A DNA stretch of 64,000 bases from Pedobacter sp. AJM (GCF_002197755.1 NZ_NHOT01000005.1:231465-295464); one strand, 5' to 3'; shown: positions 28,599 to 38,254, counted from the stretch's first letter. Made by a program: numbers and translations. The notes: generated from the sequence alone by a model not told the origin.

Positions 28599-30134
28599 TT
28601 AAACTGCAGTTCGCAACAACTGGCGTTTGCCCATCAGTTTCGACACCATTTTATTTAACCGGCTACGGTAATCCTCGCCCAGCCACTTCATATAATCTTT
28701 GGTTACTTTTCCTAAACACTTGCCATATTGTTTTACCCTGAAATCTATTTCCTTATCCAGCTCACTGCATAACAGATGTGCTTCCGCTATCGTATTACTA
28801 TTATCTACACACATTAGGGCATGCTGACGAATGGAATCGCGGATCACAATTTTTGCTTTCTGGTCTGATTCCATTGCCGTTTGATAGGCGGCCAATACAT
28901 CAAAGGCTACCTCTAGCGAATTGGGAAATTTAGCACGCAGATCAGGCGAAATCTGATGAATGACGCTGGCCGATTTATGCAGGCTTTCATGGTAAATATC
29001 CGGATTTTCAAACACATGCTTCCAGTCTATCGGTGCATTCCATTCTCCGAAACGTTCGTTATTGTTACCCAGGTCGATAATGTTAAATGTTTTTTTGCCG
29101 TTCAGCCTTCTGGCACCCCTGCCGATCATCTGGTGATAAAGTGTGATGGAGGTAGTAGCCCTGTACAAAATCACAGATTGAATACTTGGCTCGTCAAAAC
29201 CAGTAGTCAAAATGGAAACTGAAGTTAAAATGGCACTTTTTGTTTTCTTATACCATTTTAATATTTCTACACGCTCTGCAGGAGAAGTTTTATTATCCAG
29301 GTGCCGGATAGGATAACCAGCTTTGGTAAAGGTTTCCAACACCCTTTTAGAAGTGAATATCCCATTATTAAAAATCAATGTTTTTTTCTTTAACGAATGA
29401 GATTCATAGGCATGGAGCAACAGATCAAGCATCACCTGTGAACCGTAAAGTTCATCAGAAGTGCTCACCGTAAAATCACCTGAAATACCGGTTCGGAGTG
29501 TATTCAACTCTACATCGTATCCAAAAATTTTAGGTTTGGCCAGAAAACCCTGATCAATCAGTGATGAAATGGGCTCCCCTATTATTAATTCATTATAAAA
29601 CTTATTCATTGGCAGGTCAGCGTTTGCAGAAAAAGGTGTTGCCGTTACCCCGATAACAGCAGCATTTTCAAACCTGCCCAGCAGTTTATGAAAGGAATTG
29701 TGATGTGCTTCATCTACAATGACCAATCCTACGTCGCCCGTATTGATTAATCCATCATCTATCCGGTGTTTTAACGTTTCAACCATCGCTACATAACATT
29801 CGAATGTATCTTTTCTCGATATCTTTTTTACACTGCTGTTTACCACCTTATTCATCACGCCGCTGGCTTTTAAAGCAGCAGTAGTTTGCCGGCAAAGTTC
29901 AGTTCTATGGGTCAGTACAATAACTTTTTTGCCATAGTTCTGGATAAAGCGTTTCGCAATTTCTGAGAAAATAACTGTTTTTCCACCACCGGTTGAAAGC
30001 TGATACAATAACCGCGCTTTGCTGTTATTATTTTCACTGAGTTTACTGAAAAGATGATCAATATCTTGTTGCTGATAATAATAAAGCTTCCTTTTAGTTA
30101 CCGGGAGCATGGTGGTATTTTCGGTCAGATTCAT
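28599..30134 (-). CDS. DEAD/DEAH-box superfamily II helicase
   Basis: A 511-residue protein with the superfamily II motor. Motif I is S-T-G-G-G-K-T (47-53), motif II D-E-A-H (141-144), motif III T-A-T-P-F (164-168), and motif VI H-Q-M-I-G-R-G-A-R-R lies in the C-terminal RecA domain. The layout, with Y-Y-Y-Q-Q-Q-D-I-D before motif I, resembles stand-alone relatives of restriction-type and XPB-like helicases. Residues after about 380 form a helical tail without a recognised domain. It should be an ATP-dependent nucleic acid translocase; its substrate is unknown. The DUF3891 gene follows after 9 bases. Confidence 0.92.
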   Translation of the reverse strand: MNLTENTTMLPVTKRKLYYYQQQDIDHLFSKLSENNNSKARLLYQLSTGGGKTVIFSEIAKRFIQNYGKKVIVLTHRTELCRQTTAALKASGVMNKVVNSSVKKISRKDTFECYVAMVETLKHRIDDGLINTGDVGLVIVDEAHHNSFHKLLGRFENAAVIGVTATPFSANADLPMNKFYNELIIGEPISSLIDQGFLAKPKIFGYDVELNTLRTGISGDFTVSTSDELYGSQVMLDLLLHAYESHSLKKKTLIFNNGIFTSKRVLETFTKAGYPIRHLDNKTSPAERVEILKWYKKTKSAILTSVSILTTGFDEPSIQSVILYRATTSITLYHQMIGRGARRLNGKKTFNIIDLGNNNERFGEWNAPIDWKHVFENPDIYHESLHKSASVIHQISPDLRAKFPNSLEVAFDVLAAYQTAMESDQKAKIVIRDSIRQHALMCVDNSNTIAEAHLLCSELDKEIDFRVKQYGKCLGKVTKDYMKWLGEDYRSRLNKMVSKLMGKRQLLRTAV

Positions 30135-30298
30135 ACCATGATAACCTTGTACACATTAATAAAGTTTAAAAAATAAATGCATCAGAAAAGAATTGCTTTC
30201 ATCAGTAAAATGAAATACCTGAACGTCCTTTACCATCATATTTTTAAAACTAAGTATGCTGTTTTATGTTAATCCTTTTAAATTAAGAAATACGAATC

Positions 30299-30643
30299 AT
30301 GACAGAAGATAAAAGACAACAGGCCATCAAATTATTAAAGCAAGGGTTAGAAACGGTAGAAGAACGTGAGTATACCGAAATCGCCGAGATACCCATGACC
30401 GATGAAAACACATTCGAAATAAAATATAGTTTTGTACATGATGGCATTGAAGGTATTTGTACGATTGTTGGCCAGAGCCAGACTGTTGAATCCAATACGG
30501 GAGAAGAAGAATTGAAGATCACTTTACTTAGCCAGTTTGATGAGGATTCTCTTCACTATAACTCTATGACTGCTAAGGAACAGGTAGATAATGATTTAAT
30601 TAATGTGGAAGAATATCTTCACAGGCACATCAATGAAGGATAA
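30299..30643 (+). CDS. Hypothetical protein
   Basis: A 114-residue acidic, cytoplasmic-type protein. It begins M-T-E-D-K-R-Q-Q-A-I-K-L-L-K-Q-G and has a predicted beta-rich middle (F-E-I-K-Y-S-F-V-H-D-G-I-E-G-I-C-T-I-V-G). No motif is recognised. It is divergent from the helicase gene and alone on its strand until the DUF1810 gene. Charge, ordinary codon use and an ATG start after an A-rich leader make it likely to be a real gene. Confidence 0.65.
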   Translation: MTEDKRQQAIKLLKQGLETVEEREYTEIAEIPMTDENTFEIKYSFVHDGIEGICTIVGQSQTVESNTGEEELKITLLSQFDEDSLHYNSMTAKEQVDNDLINVEEYLHRHINEG

Positions 30644-30778
30644 TTTTAAAAATCCGGATTGCTAAGATTTAAATAGAATGGGCGATGAATTGCCCATTTT
30701 TTTTGCTTTATAAATCAGTAAATATGTTTAATTGTTTCTGAAAACCAAAAGCAGCTAGGGAAGGTTACTATATTTGAT

Positions 30779-31198
30779 ATGGAAGAAGCTCACTTAGACC
30801 GATTTCTCGAAGCCCAGAAAAGCAACTATGCCCTGGCACTAAATGAAATTTCAAACGGAAGAAAAACCACACATTGGATGTGGTATATCTTTCCTCAGCT
30901 TTCAGGTTTAGGGAGAAGCGAGATGGCTCGGTATTACGGTATAAAAGATATAAAGGAAGCTGAAGCCTATTTGAAACATCCCATTTTAGGTCAGCGTTTA
31001 ATAGAAATTTCTAAAGCCCTTTTAAAACACACCAATAAGCGTGCCTACGCCATCCTGGGTTCACCTGATGACTTGAAATTGCAATCATCAATGACTTTAT
31101 TTTCAAGAATTGAAGAAGCACATCCGGTTTTTATAGAAATATTACAGTATTTTTATCGGAATCACCCTGATTTGGCTACAATTAAATTATTGAAATAA
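30779..31198 (+). CDS. DUF1810 family protein
   Basis: A 139-residue protein with the family signature: D-R-F-L-E-A-Q, then H-W-M-W-Y-I-F-P-Q-L at 37-46, G-L-G-R-S-E-M-A-R-Y-Y-G-I and the L-K-L-Q-S-S-M-T-L-F segment. DUF1810 proteins are widespread small cytoplasmic proteins. Some have been linked to ADP-ribose-related macro domain chemistry, but I cannot confirm that here. It is separated by over 130 bases from the gene before it and is probably transcribed alone. Confidence 0.88.
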   Translation: MEEAHLDRFLEAQKSNYALALNEISNGRKTTHWMWYIFPQLSGLGRSEMARYYGIKDIKEAEAYLKHPILGQRLIEISKALLKHTNKRAYAILGSPDDLKLQSSMTLFSRIEEAHPVFIEILQYFYRNHPDLATIKLLK

Positions 31199-31456
31199 AT
31201 GAGAAAGCCATTTAAAAAATGAAACAGAGAATTAGTTTTCATCTTTTATAACTTATGATCAGTTATTAACGATCCTAACAGATCTGAAAAAATGTGCTAA
31301 AATGGTAATTGTATAAAATAAATAAGTCATTACACTGTATTGTTTTTAATTCTGCTGCGTAATATTACCTTTGCCTTCAGCCAGAAAGTTGGTGCTAAAA
31401 ATATCAGGCATTAAAACGGCATCATTTCTGCAATAGTCAATGTTGTAACGTCATAT

Positions 31457-32065
31457 ATGAACGCAAATCCTGTAGAAGAAGTAGAACAACTTATCAAATA
31501 TTTAGAGCAACATGGTAAGGTGCCCAAAAGCATGGCCGCTCAGATAACTTCAGGAACGAAGATAATGGCTTTTAAGAAACGAAAGCATTTAATTAGTCCG
31601 CTGGATTTGTACCCGAATATGTATTACATCTTATCCGGAGCTGTACGTGGTTTTGCCCGTGACAATGGTAAAGATGTGACCATGTGGATTGTAACAGAAG
31701 GTCAGATTGTTGGCCTTACCCATTTCCCAAAACAGATTATCAATAACAAATCACAGTTTGTAGAGACCCTGGAAGATTGTAAAGTCATCGTCATTACGAA
31801 TGCGCTGGTTAAAACCTTGCTATCTGAATTTCCGGAAATGACTACCATTTGCAGAAAATTATTATGGTTACACTACCATGAAGCAGAGGAAAGAAATTAT
31901 TTAATCCGGCTGAATAGTGCCATTAAGCGGCTAAATCGCATGATTGATACCTGTCCGGATTTATACTATAGAATTCCTTCCAAGTATTTGGCTTCTTATC
32001 TAGGAATGCGAATTGAAACGCTAAGCCGCTTACGAAGTCAGATGTTGCATAGTCATACCACTTAA
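31457..32065 (+). CDS. Crp/Fnr family transcriptional regulator
   Basis: A 202-residue regulator: an N-terminal cyclic-nucleotide-binding-like beta barrel (about 30-125) with Y-Y-I-L-S-G-A-V-R-G-F and W-I-V-T-E-G-Q-I-V-G, a dimerisation helix, and a short winged helix ending R-I-P-S-K-Y-L-A-S-Y-L-G-M-R-I-E-T-L-S-R-L-R-S. The cAMP-contacting R-S pair of true CRP is not evident. Bacteroidota have many such regulators with unknown ligands. It is followed by the converging dehydrogenase operon and may or may not control it. Confidence 0.9.
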   Translation: MNANPVEEVEQLIKYLEQHGKVPKSMAAQITSGTKIMAFKKRKHLISPLDLYPNMYYILSGAVRGFARDNGKDVTMWIVTEGQIVGLTHFPKQIINNKSQFVETLEDCKVIVITNALVKTLLSEFPEMTTICRKLLWLHYHEAEERNYLIRLNSAIKRLNRMIDTCPDLYYRIPSKYLASYLGMRIETLSRLRSQMLHSHTT

Positions 32066-32181
32066 CACACAAAAATGAGTAAATGGCAATTATTTATTAT
32101 ACAAATCTAATCTTAACTGTATACAATAACAAACAGATTAATCAGAACAGAAGCCCTGATTAATCAATAATAAGTTTTATT

Positions 32182-33198
32182 TTAATTAATGTGAAACAAC
32201 GGTGCACTGAAAGATAACTTACCCAATTTGTCGGTCATCATTTCTGTAAACCAGATATTACCTGCTGCATCAGTTCTGATTCGATGCATCATCGTCATTT
32301 TGCCTGGAATTTTAAAGGTATTAAAAGAAATCCCGGAGAGATCCGCATCAGGTAATGTCCTGATGGATTTATCAAAACGAATCAAGTAATCGTTTCCGGC
32401 TGGAAAAGGATTGTTCAGATCAACATAAACCTGCACCCATAGATTTCCCTCCAGATCAAAAGTTAATGAAGCAAGAATATCGTTCTTTTGTAATACCGGA
32501 ACAGGATATTCAGTAATGTTTCCATCCATATCAATTTTTCCTATTTTTTGTCCTGCTTCTTCTGTAAACCACATGTAAGGTGCTAAAGGATCAGGAATAA
32601 TGGCTATTGGCCTGCTGTTTGAAGTTGGAATTTTAAATTCACGAACAAGTCCGGCGGCGGATATATTTAAGATACCATTCCCAAATAATTCTGTTCCCCA
32701 TATTCCTCCATCAGGTCCGGCAGATAAGAAAATTGGCAATGCAGCAAGTGTATCCAATTGAAAATGGGTAACCTGTTTGTTAACATCGATCTTACCAATT
32801 GTACTGGTCCGTTTTCCTGTAAACCAAATGGTAGATCCATCGGCATCAAGCCCAATACCGTGGGGAGCGGTATTAATGGGTGTTGCGCCTGAAGCATGCA
32901 ACTTAACATCTACTTCTTGAATGATTTGACCATTTTCATCCAATTGCACCACAAAGCCAGTAAATTCAAGCGAAACCCATAACTTTCCTTTTTTATCAAT
33001 GAGCAGACCATGCGGTCCGCTCCCTTCCGGCATCATATAATACTGAAGCAGTTCACCCTGATGATTAAACTTGGCTATCCGGTGCATGTTTTGTCCACTC
33101 ACAAAAATAAATTCTTCACTAATCACCAATTCATGTGTAGACCCCATCATTCCACCAGGCCAGTTTAAGCTATACTCAACAATAGACAAGTTATCCAT
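32182..33198 (-). CDS. Virginiamycin B lyase (Vgb)-like beta-propeller protein
   Basis: A 338-residue beta-propeller with repeated blades of the kind G-L-L-I-D-K-K-G-K-L-W-V, G-I-G-L-D-A-D-G-S-T-I-W-F-T-G and I-R-T-D-A-A-G-N-I-W-F-T-E. This resembles Vgb/streptogramin lyase and SMP-30 type propellers. No signal peptide is apparent. Its ATG shares 1 base with the stop of the GMC gene (TAATG), so translation is coupled. A true antibiotic lyase is unlikely in a sugar-dehydrogenase operon; lactonase or accessory binding activity is more plausible. Function therefore remains open. Confidence 0.8.
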   Translation of the reverse strand: MDNLSIVEYSLNWPGGMMGSTHELVISEEFIFVSGQNMHRIAKFNHQGELLQYYMMPEGSGPHGLLIDKKGKLWVSLEFTGFVVQLDENGQIIQEVDVKLHASGATPINTAPHGIGLDADGSTIWFTGKRTSTIGKIDVNKQVTHFQLDTLAALPIFLSAGPDGGIWGTELFGNGILNISAAGLVREFKIPTSNSRPIAIIPDPLAPYMWFTEEAGQKIGKIDMDGNITEYPVPVLQKNDILASLTFDLEGNLWVQVYVDLNNPFPAGNDYLIRFDKSIRTLPDADLSGISFNTFKIPGKMTMMHRIRTDAAGNIWFTEMMTDKLGKLSFSAPLFHIN

Positions 33199-35012
33199 TA
33201 AGCTAAACTTTTAAGTAAAGCATCTGCAGATTTAAAAGCCAGCGCCATCATGGTTAAAGTTGGATTCGCTGTGGCCGTTGTTGGAAAAGAACCACAGCCT
33301 ACTAAATAAAGGTTATCATGATCCCAACATTTCAGGTCAGCGTCAGTAACGGAAGTTGCCGGATCGTTCCCCATGCGATGTGTACCCATGACGTGTCCTG
33401 CACCTTCTGAATAGTAATTTTCACCATCATACTGAAAAAATCCCCCCGTCCCTAAAGGCGTAGAATTGTCTTCAGTAGCGTCAAGAGCCTCGAAAATAAT
33501 ACCAGTTGCCTCTGCCGCAGCTTTGAAACCTGCACGGGTATATTCATCCAGGTTATAGTGTATCTCCGGACGTGGCAATCCTAAATTATCTGAACAGGTT
33601 GGAGAAGGAATGATATAATTTTCTTCAGAAGGCATCTGCTCCACCAAAAAACCAAGTCTAAACTGTTTGGTAAAATCAGTAATGATCTGTTGCCGCAGCG
33701 CAGTTCCCATCAGTCCCATCTTACCTACATAATTCTGTACCTGGGTATATGGCGCCCCGGTTGGCCAGTTCCAGCCTTCATTCCCGATCTCAATCCGGTA
33801 GGCCGCCCGCTCAGAACGAAATGAACCATCACGTGTAGTTTCAATACCTGAGGTAGACAATGGTCCTCTAAAAGGATAAACAGGCTTTGGCATACTGCCC
33901 CAGCTTAGCTTTACCGGATGATCCATTAAATTTTTACCCACCTGACCACTAGAATTAGCGATACCTGTACTAATTTGTTTGTTAGACATGAGCAATAACT
34001 TTGCAGCCTCAATGGCATGCGCTGCAATCACATATTTTGTTCCGGTTACGGTACCTTTTCCGGTTGCCGGACCTGTTCGGGTTTCATATTGAATATAATC
34101 AATGCCGGTAACTTCCTTGGTTGTGGCATCAATCTGAATATTGCTGGCTACGGTTTGATACATAATATCCACATTGCCTGTTTCCAACGCTTTACTCAAA
34201 GTGATTGTTGCATCGTATTTGGCCTGTATCGGGCATATTGGCGTACAATTGGTATTGCCCTGGCAAAGACGGCGACCATTGTTATAGATGGTGCCATCCT
34301 TCATGATATTGGATTCGCCATTTCTACCGGCTGGTGTACCCGTAACGGTTAATACATTTCCATCTATAACCACATCTTTTAATTCTGTTGTCAGTATCTG
34401 ATCAAGAACAGATGGTGGGATTCGTTTCATGGGATACACATAATCTTCGCTAAAAGTTATGCCATGTACCGTCTGCTCCTCCACATCCGCCGAAACACCA
34501 ATTTCCAATTCTGCCTGGTCATAATAATCCGAAAGATCGTCATAGGTGATGGGCCAGTCTACCCCTACTCCATATTCGGTGTACATTTTAAAATCGTTCG
34601 GTACCAGGCGCAGGCAGGTACCGAGCCAATGCCAGGAAGTTCCGCCAGCCAAACGTTCATAGGTACTTCCAAAAGGCATTGGACCTTTCTGAATAAAATA
34701 TCCATCCGTATCTATTGATTCTGCTACATGAGCACAATCAACAGATGGTGCTGGTGGATGAGTAATTTGTTTGATATCCAGTACGGATGGCCTCGGTGAG
34801 TTATAATTTTGTACATAAGGTGCTTCGGGTGTTTTAGCCATGGCCAGGAAAAAGGTTTCCATAAAATCTTCCCGGTTATTGCTCTGCAAAGGTATTCCCC
34901 CTTCCAGGATCAGTACTTTTTTTCCGGCTTCGCCCAATCGGTATGCCATGGCACTTCCTGCCCAGCCACCGCCTACAATGATGACATCATATTGTTTAGC
35001 TGTATTGCTCAT
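33198..35012 (-). CDS. GMC family FAD-dependent oxidoreductase (sugar/alcohol dehydrogenase large subunit)
   Basis: A 604-residue flavoprotein. The FAD-binding G-G-G-W-A-G is at 14-19, with L-I-L-E-G-G ending the first beta-alpha-beta unit. The C-terminal domain carries M-G-T-H-R-M-G and N-P-T-L-T-M-M-A-L, holding the catalytic His/Asn region of GMC enzymes. The closest biochemical relatives are membrane sorbitol, gluconate and fructose dehydrogenase large subunits. The small subunit gene ends 31 bases before it and a cytochrome c lipoprotein is first in the operon. No signal peptide is visible, which is notable because electrons would have to reach a periplasmic cytochrome. Confidence 0.9.
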   Translation of the reverse strand: MSNTAKQYDVIIVGGGWAGSAMAYRLGEAGKKVLILEGGIPLQSNNREDFMETFFLAMAKTPEAPYVQNYNSPRPSVLDIKQITHPPAPSVDCAHVAESIDTDGYFIQKGPMPFGSTYERLAGGTSWHWLGTCLRLVPNDFKMYTEYGVGVDWPITYDDLSDYYDQAELEIGVSADVEEQTVHGITFSEDYVYPMKRIPPSVLDQILTTELKDVVIDGNVLTVTGTPAGRNGESNIMKDGTIYNNGRRLCQGNTNCTPICPIQAKYDATITLSKALETGNVDIMYQTVASNIQIDATTKEVTGIDYIQYETRTGPATGKGTVTGTKYVIAAHAIEAAKLLLMSNKQISTGIANSSGQVGKNLMDHPVKLSWGSMPKPVYPFRGPLSTSGIETTRDGSFRSERAAYRIEIGNEGWNWPTGAPYTQVQNYVGKMGLMGTALRQQIITDFTKQFRLGFLVEQMPSEENYIIPSPTCSDNLGLPRPEIHYNLDEYTRAGFKAAAEATGIIFEALDATEDNSTPLGTGGFFQYDGENYYSEGAGHVMGTHRMGNDPATSVTDADLKCWDHDNLYLVGCGSFPTTATANPTLTMMALAFKSADALLKSLA

Positions 35013-35043
35013 TTCAAATTTCGTTTAAAGTAAGTAGATGGAT

Positions 35044-35517
35044 TTATTGAATTGGGGGATGGAGTGGCGGAATTACGGGTGGCGTATTCCAATAGCCAAA
35101 AACACCCTCACTGTAACCCATTGGATGTGCGCCCATGGTGTCCCATACTAAACTATTCTGATAGGCCTGTGCAGAAACAACGAAATCCTTATTTGGTGAA
35201 GTTCCGGGTGGAACAGTTAAATCATACCATATCCCCAAAAACCACATGTAAATGATGTTTTTGGCAACAGGTGCGAGTTCTGTATTTCCCATGATCTGCT
35301 CTTTTACCTGCATTTCATAAGTAGGTTGCGGCATAGCTGAAATCGTATTCCAGGTATCGGTAAGCAACTGTAAAGTAGCTACGGGCACCAATCCGGGGGT
35401 GTATAAAGTTGCAAGGTATTCAGCAGCCTGATGTTGTGTATCTAATTTTGGCAATATGGCTTCTTGTCCATAGCCTGTCAGCACCTGAGAAAGTGCCGCA
35501 AATTGTTCTAAATTCAT
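35044..35517 (-). CDS. Small subunit of a GMC-type dehydrogenase (FAD-SLDH/gluconate dehydrogenase subunit 3-like)
   Basis: A 157-residue protein. N-terminal F-A-A-L-S-Q-V-L-T-G-Y and C-terminal A-Y-Q-N-S-L-V-W-D-T-M-G-A-H-P-M-G-Y followed by G-Y-W-N-T-P-P match small subunits of membrane sorbitol dehydrogenases. These usually bear a Tat signal and carry the folded large subunit across the membrane. Here the protein begins straight at the domain with no twin-arginine leader, and no start codon upstream in frame would add one. The gene is 19 bases after the cytochrome gene and 31 before the large subunit gene. Confidence 0.75.
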   Translation of the reverse strand: MNLEQFAALSQVLTGYGQEAILPKLDTQHQAAEYLATLYTPGLVPVATLQLLTDTWNTISAMPQPTYEMQVKEQIMGNTELAPVAKNIIYMWFLGIWYDLTVPPGTSPNKDFVVSAQAYQNSLVWDTMGAHPMGYSEGVFGYWNTPPVIPPLHPPIQ

Positions 35518-35536
35518 GAGCGTTATAATTTGAGCG

Positions 35537-36895
35537 TTATTTCTTTTTGTTTCCGGCAGCCTGTTTATAGGCAGAGGCCGTTCTGAGCAAATAAGTAAAA
35601 TCTGATGTACGGCCAGACCACGAAGTAGCGCCGTTATGGCAACCGATACAACTTGAAGTTACACCCGGAACATATGATATTTTCCCTTCTCTTACTACAC
35701 CCTGGATATAAGATTCAAGTGTTGAATTGGCCATATATACCGGAAAAGGATCTCCTGTAGCAGATTGCTTGGCATGAACAGGCCATTGGGTACCCACCAG
35801 CTCATAATACTGCCAAACGGTTTTCGGATTAACAGCAATGAGTTTTTTGTGAAAAGCATCGTTTAATGCCTGAGTACCTTCGAATATGGGCGTTAATCGT
35901 ACAATCTGGCTTGGGGTTTGCCCCGGGATACTTGGATTCCAGGGATGTGCTGGCGCATTGTTCATATTGTTATTGCCTGCTGCTGCCTTGTAGAAGTTAT
36001 AATGTACATCTTTCACTGCATTAAAAGTTGGTGCATTATCTACCTGCTCAAAGGTAGACCAAATCCATTGTGGGTTATTCTGGCTTTTGGTACCAATGTG
36101 AAGTCCGACCAAACCGACCAATGCTGTATAAGTGGTATCCTTTACACCTTGTTTTGGAATCGCATTGACATGGATAGTAGCCCTTGTTTTATGGAAACGG
36201 GTGGTATCATCTCCTTTACCCATAATTTTCCATGAGGCTTTAACCATAATCGCACCATGTGCTTTCTTTTCATTATTACCGGATGGAAAGGCAATGGTAT
36301 CAGTAAACTTTTGCTGTCCCTGATAGTTGTACAACACGTTATTATCGATGTAATCAAACATCTTCTCATTCATCACGATTTCAAAGCGGGTATATTCTCC
36401 GTTCTGATCGATCAGCGGACCGGTTAAGAAGGGCTGAGTGACATCTGTAAGCAATACCGTTGGCGTTTTGCCCACTTGTACCAGTACTTTATTTTTCTGC
36501 TGCAAGGCAGCATTCCAAGGTGCGGGCTTGCTGCCATCGGGAAGAAAAACCTCTGCATTTTCTTTCCAGGTTTCCCACACCGTGGCATTGTCTCCATTTG
36601 CTCCAATTATCTCAGTGCTATCCGGCGACCAGTTCAGTGCGATAAATGATTCCCAGGAGAAAAGGTCAAAATCTGCTCTGATCTGAGTTTGCAGAACCGT
36701 GTCTGTTGGTGCGATCGTGACATCGTAAGGCAAATTAGGACTTAATGTTGTTTGACCGGAATCAGTTACTGAAGTGTTCGTACTGTCTTTACCGGAGGAG
36801 GAAGGCCGACCTTTGCAACCCAATGAACCTATACTGATATAGGTCAATCCAATCCCTACTGCAAGCAGCAGAGAAAGTAATCTTACTTTTTTCAT
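35537..36895 (-). CDS. Cytochrome c lipoprotein with a single CxxCH heme motif
   Basis: A 452-residue exported protein. The signal ends in a lipobox with Cys27 (G-S-L-G-C), so the mature protein is probably lipid-anchored in the periplasm. A long region without a recognised domain follows. A single C-terminal S-C-I-G-C-H-N-G provides a covalent heme site; no distal methionine ligand is obvious. It is the first gene of the dehydrogenase operon, so electron acceptance from the flavoprotein is the natural role. Only the heme motif and position support it. Confidence 0.8.
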   Translation of the reverse strand: MKKVRLLSLLLAVGIGLTYISIGSLGCKGRPSSSGKDSTNTSVTDSGQTTLSPNLPYDVTIAPTDTVLQTQIRADFDLFSWESFIALNWSPDSTEIIGANGDNATVWETWKENAEVFLPDGSKPAPWNAALQQKNKVLVQVGKTPTVLLTDVTQPFLTGPLIDQNGEYTRFEIVMNEKMFDYIDNNVLYNYQGQQKFTDTIAFPSGNNEKKAHGAIMVKASWKIMGKGDDTTRFHKTRATIHVNAIPKQGVKDTTYTALVGLVGLHIGTKSQNNPQWIWSTFEQVDNAPTFNAVKDVHYNFYKAAAGNNNMNNAPAHPWNPSIPGQTPSQIVRLTPIFEGTQALNDAFHKKLIAVNPKTVWQYYELVGTQWPVHAKQSATGDPFPVYMANSTLESYIQGVVREGKISYVPGVTSSCIGCHNGATSWSGRTSDFTYLLRTASAYKQAAGNKKK

Positions 36896-37122
36896 GTTTT
36901 GAGAGTGTTAATTGAAGGTGAATTTACAGAAATTAAATTATTATTTACAAATAATAGTGAAGTTTTTTGAGTTGATCAGATCAGGAAAATCAATATTAAA
37001 ATTGGACCAAATACGCCTAAAATTAATGGAAATGATAAAGGTATGATTTTAATAAGTCAGCAAGTTTCGGATTGTTTGGCTACTCAAAACTTGATTTATT
37101 TGCATTTAAAATGATAAATATG

Positions 37123-37599
37123 ATGAAATTTAAAATTGTTCCCCTCTCTGTGGCCTATGCAAATAAAATTAAACAAACCTTAAATGATAATTTTGGTCAC
37201 GAAGTGATTGAGCAGCTCGCTACTGGTTTCGGGCCTTGCCGCGTTTCCTTAAAACCTTTCTCTGTTGGCACAGACATCCGGTTATTATTTACCCATAGCC
37301 CATTTACCATTGATAATGTGTTTAATCAACCCGGACCTGTATTTATACACAAAACAAATGTTGAGCCCTATGATAATATTCATCAATTTCCACCAGAAAT
37401 TAAGGCCGATAAAGAAAATTTTCCATTATCGTTAATTGGCTATTCAAAAGATCAACAAATGATTTTTACAAAATTAGTGGGTGATGCAGATGTTGATCAT
37501 TTAATTGGTGAAATCTTCGATCAACATCCGGAAATCGACTACCTACATGCGAGAAATGCAGCCGCATGTTGTTACATCTGCAAAATTGAACGTGTTTAA
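37123..37599 (+). CDS. DUF1203 family protein
   Basis: A 158-residue soluble protein. Hallmarks include C-R-V-S-L-K-P-F, G-P-V-F-I-H and the final H-A-R-N-A-A-A-C-C-Y-I-C-K-I, as in DUF1203. I prefer the ATG at 37123; ATGs at 37120 and 37111 and a TTG at 37072 lie upstream. The family has no known activity. It faces away from the cytochrome gene across a divergent gap and ends 88 bases before the converging acetyltransferase gene. Confidence 0.8.
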   Translation: MKFKIVPLSVAYANKIKQTLNDNFGHEVIEQLATGFGPCRVSLKPFSVGTDIRLLFTHSPFTIDNVFNQPGPVFIHKTNVEPYDNIHQFPPEIKADKENFPLSLIGYSKDQQMIFTKLVGDADVDHLIGEIFDQHPEIDYLHARNAAACCYICKIERV

Positions 37600-37687
37600 T
37601 TTCAATTCGAATATCATGATAATCAGACGCTACTCAGTAATGACATTGAATGAATGGAAACTAAATTCATCCTCATTAACCGCTCAC

Positions 37688-38254
37688 TTAATGATCAAAA
37701 CTCAACTCCTTCACCACTTTGCAAGGTGAACCAACTGCCAAAGAATTTGGTGGGATACTCTTAGTTACCACACTTCCTGCACCAATGGAACAACCATCAC
37801 CAATGGTTACACCAGGAAGCAATATGCAATCTCCTCCTATCCAAACATCATTGCCTATGGTAACCGGTTTTGCAAAACCAATGTGTTGATTTCGGTCTGC
37901 CGGATTAATGGGGTGGCTTGCCGTATAAATCTGAACATTTGGGGCAATGAAAACATTATTCCCGATGGTTACAGGGCAACAGTCCAATAGCACAAAATTG
38001 AAATTGATGAACACATTGCTCCCAATTTTGGTATGGCATCCGTAATCAATTCTGACTGCTTTTTCAATATGAACATTATCTCCAACATGTGCAAATATTT
38101 TTCGCTGCAGGTTTTCTTTCGTTTTGGTATCTCTCGGACTGGTATTGTTAAATAAATCTACAAGCTCCCTTACTTGATATCTGATTTCAACCAATTCAGG
38201 ATCATTGATGTTGTAATGCTCACCTGCAAGCATCTTTTCTCTTTCAGATTTCAT
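37688..38254 (-). CDS. Maltose/galactoside O-acetyltransferase family protein
   Basis: A 188-residue left-handed beta-helix acetyltransferase of the LacA/Maa type. The N-terminal helix M-K-S-E-R-E-K-M-L-A-G-E-H-Y is the Maa/LacA cap domain. Hexapeptide repeats follow (T-I-G-N-N-V-F-I-A-P-N-V, V-T-I-G-N-D-V-W-I-G-G-D, C-S-I-G-A-G-S-V-V-T-K), and H-P-I-N contains the histidine thought to act as base. It transfers acetyl from acetyl-CoA to a sugar hydroxyl. The native acceptor cannot be told from the sequence. It is divergent from the thiamine operon. Confidence 0.92.
   Translation of the reverse strand: MKSEREKMLAGEHYNINDPELVEIRYQVRELVDLFNNTSPRDTKTKENLQRKIFAHVGDNVHIEKAVRIDYGCHTKIGSNVFINFNFVLLDCCPVTIGNNVFIAPNVQIYTASHPINPADRNQHIGFAKPVTIGNDVWIGGDCILLPGVTIGDGCSIGAGSVVTKSIPPNSLAVGSPCKVVKELSFDH

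Noticed and set aside
32182..33198. Antibiotic resistance by virginiamycin B lyase
   Set aside because: The propeller is similar, but translational coupling to a dehydrogenase makes a metabolic accessory role more likely, and I could not verify the catalytic residues.
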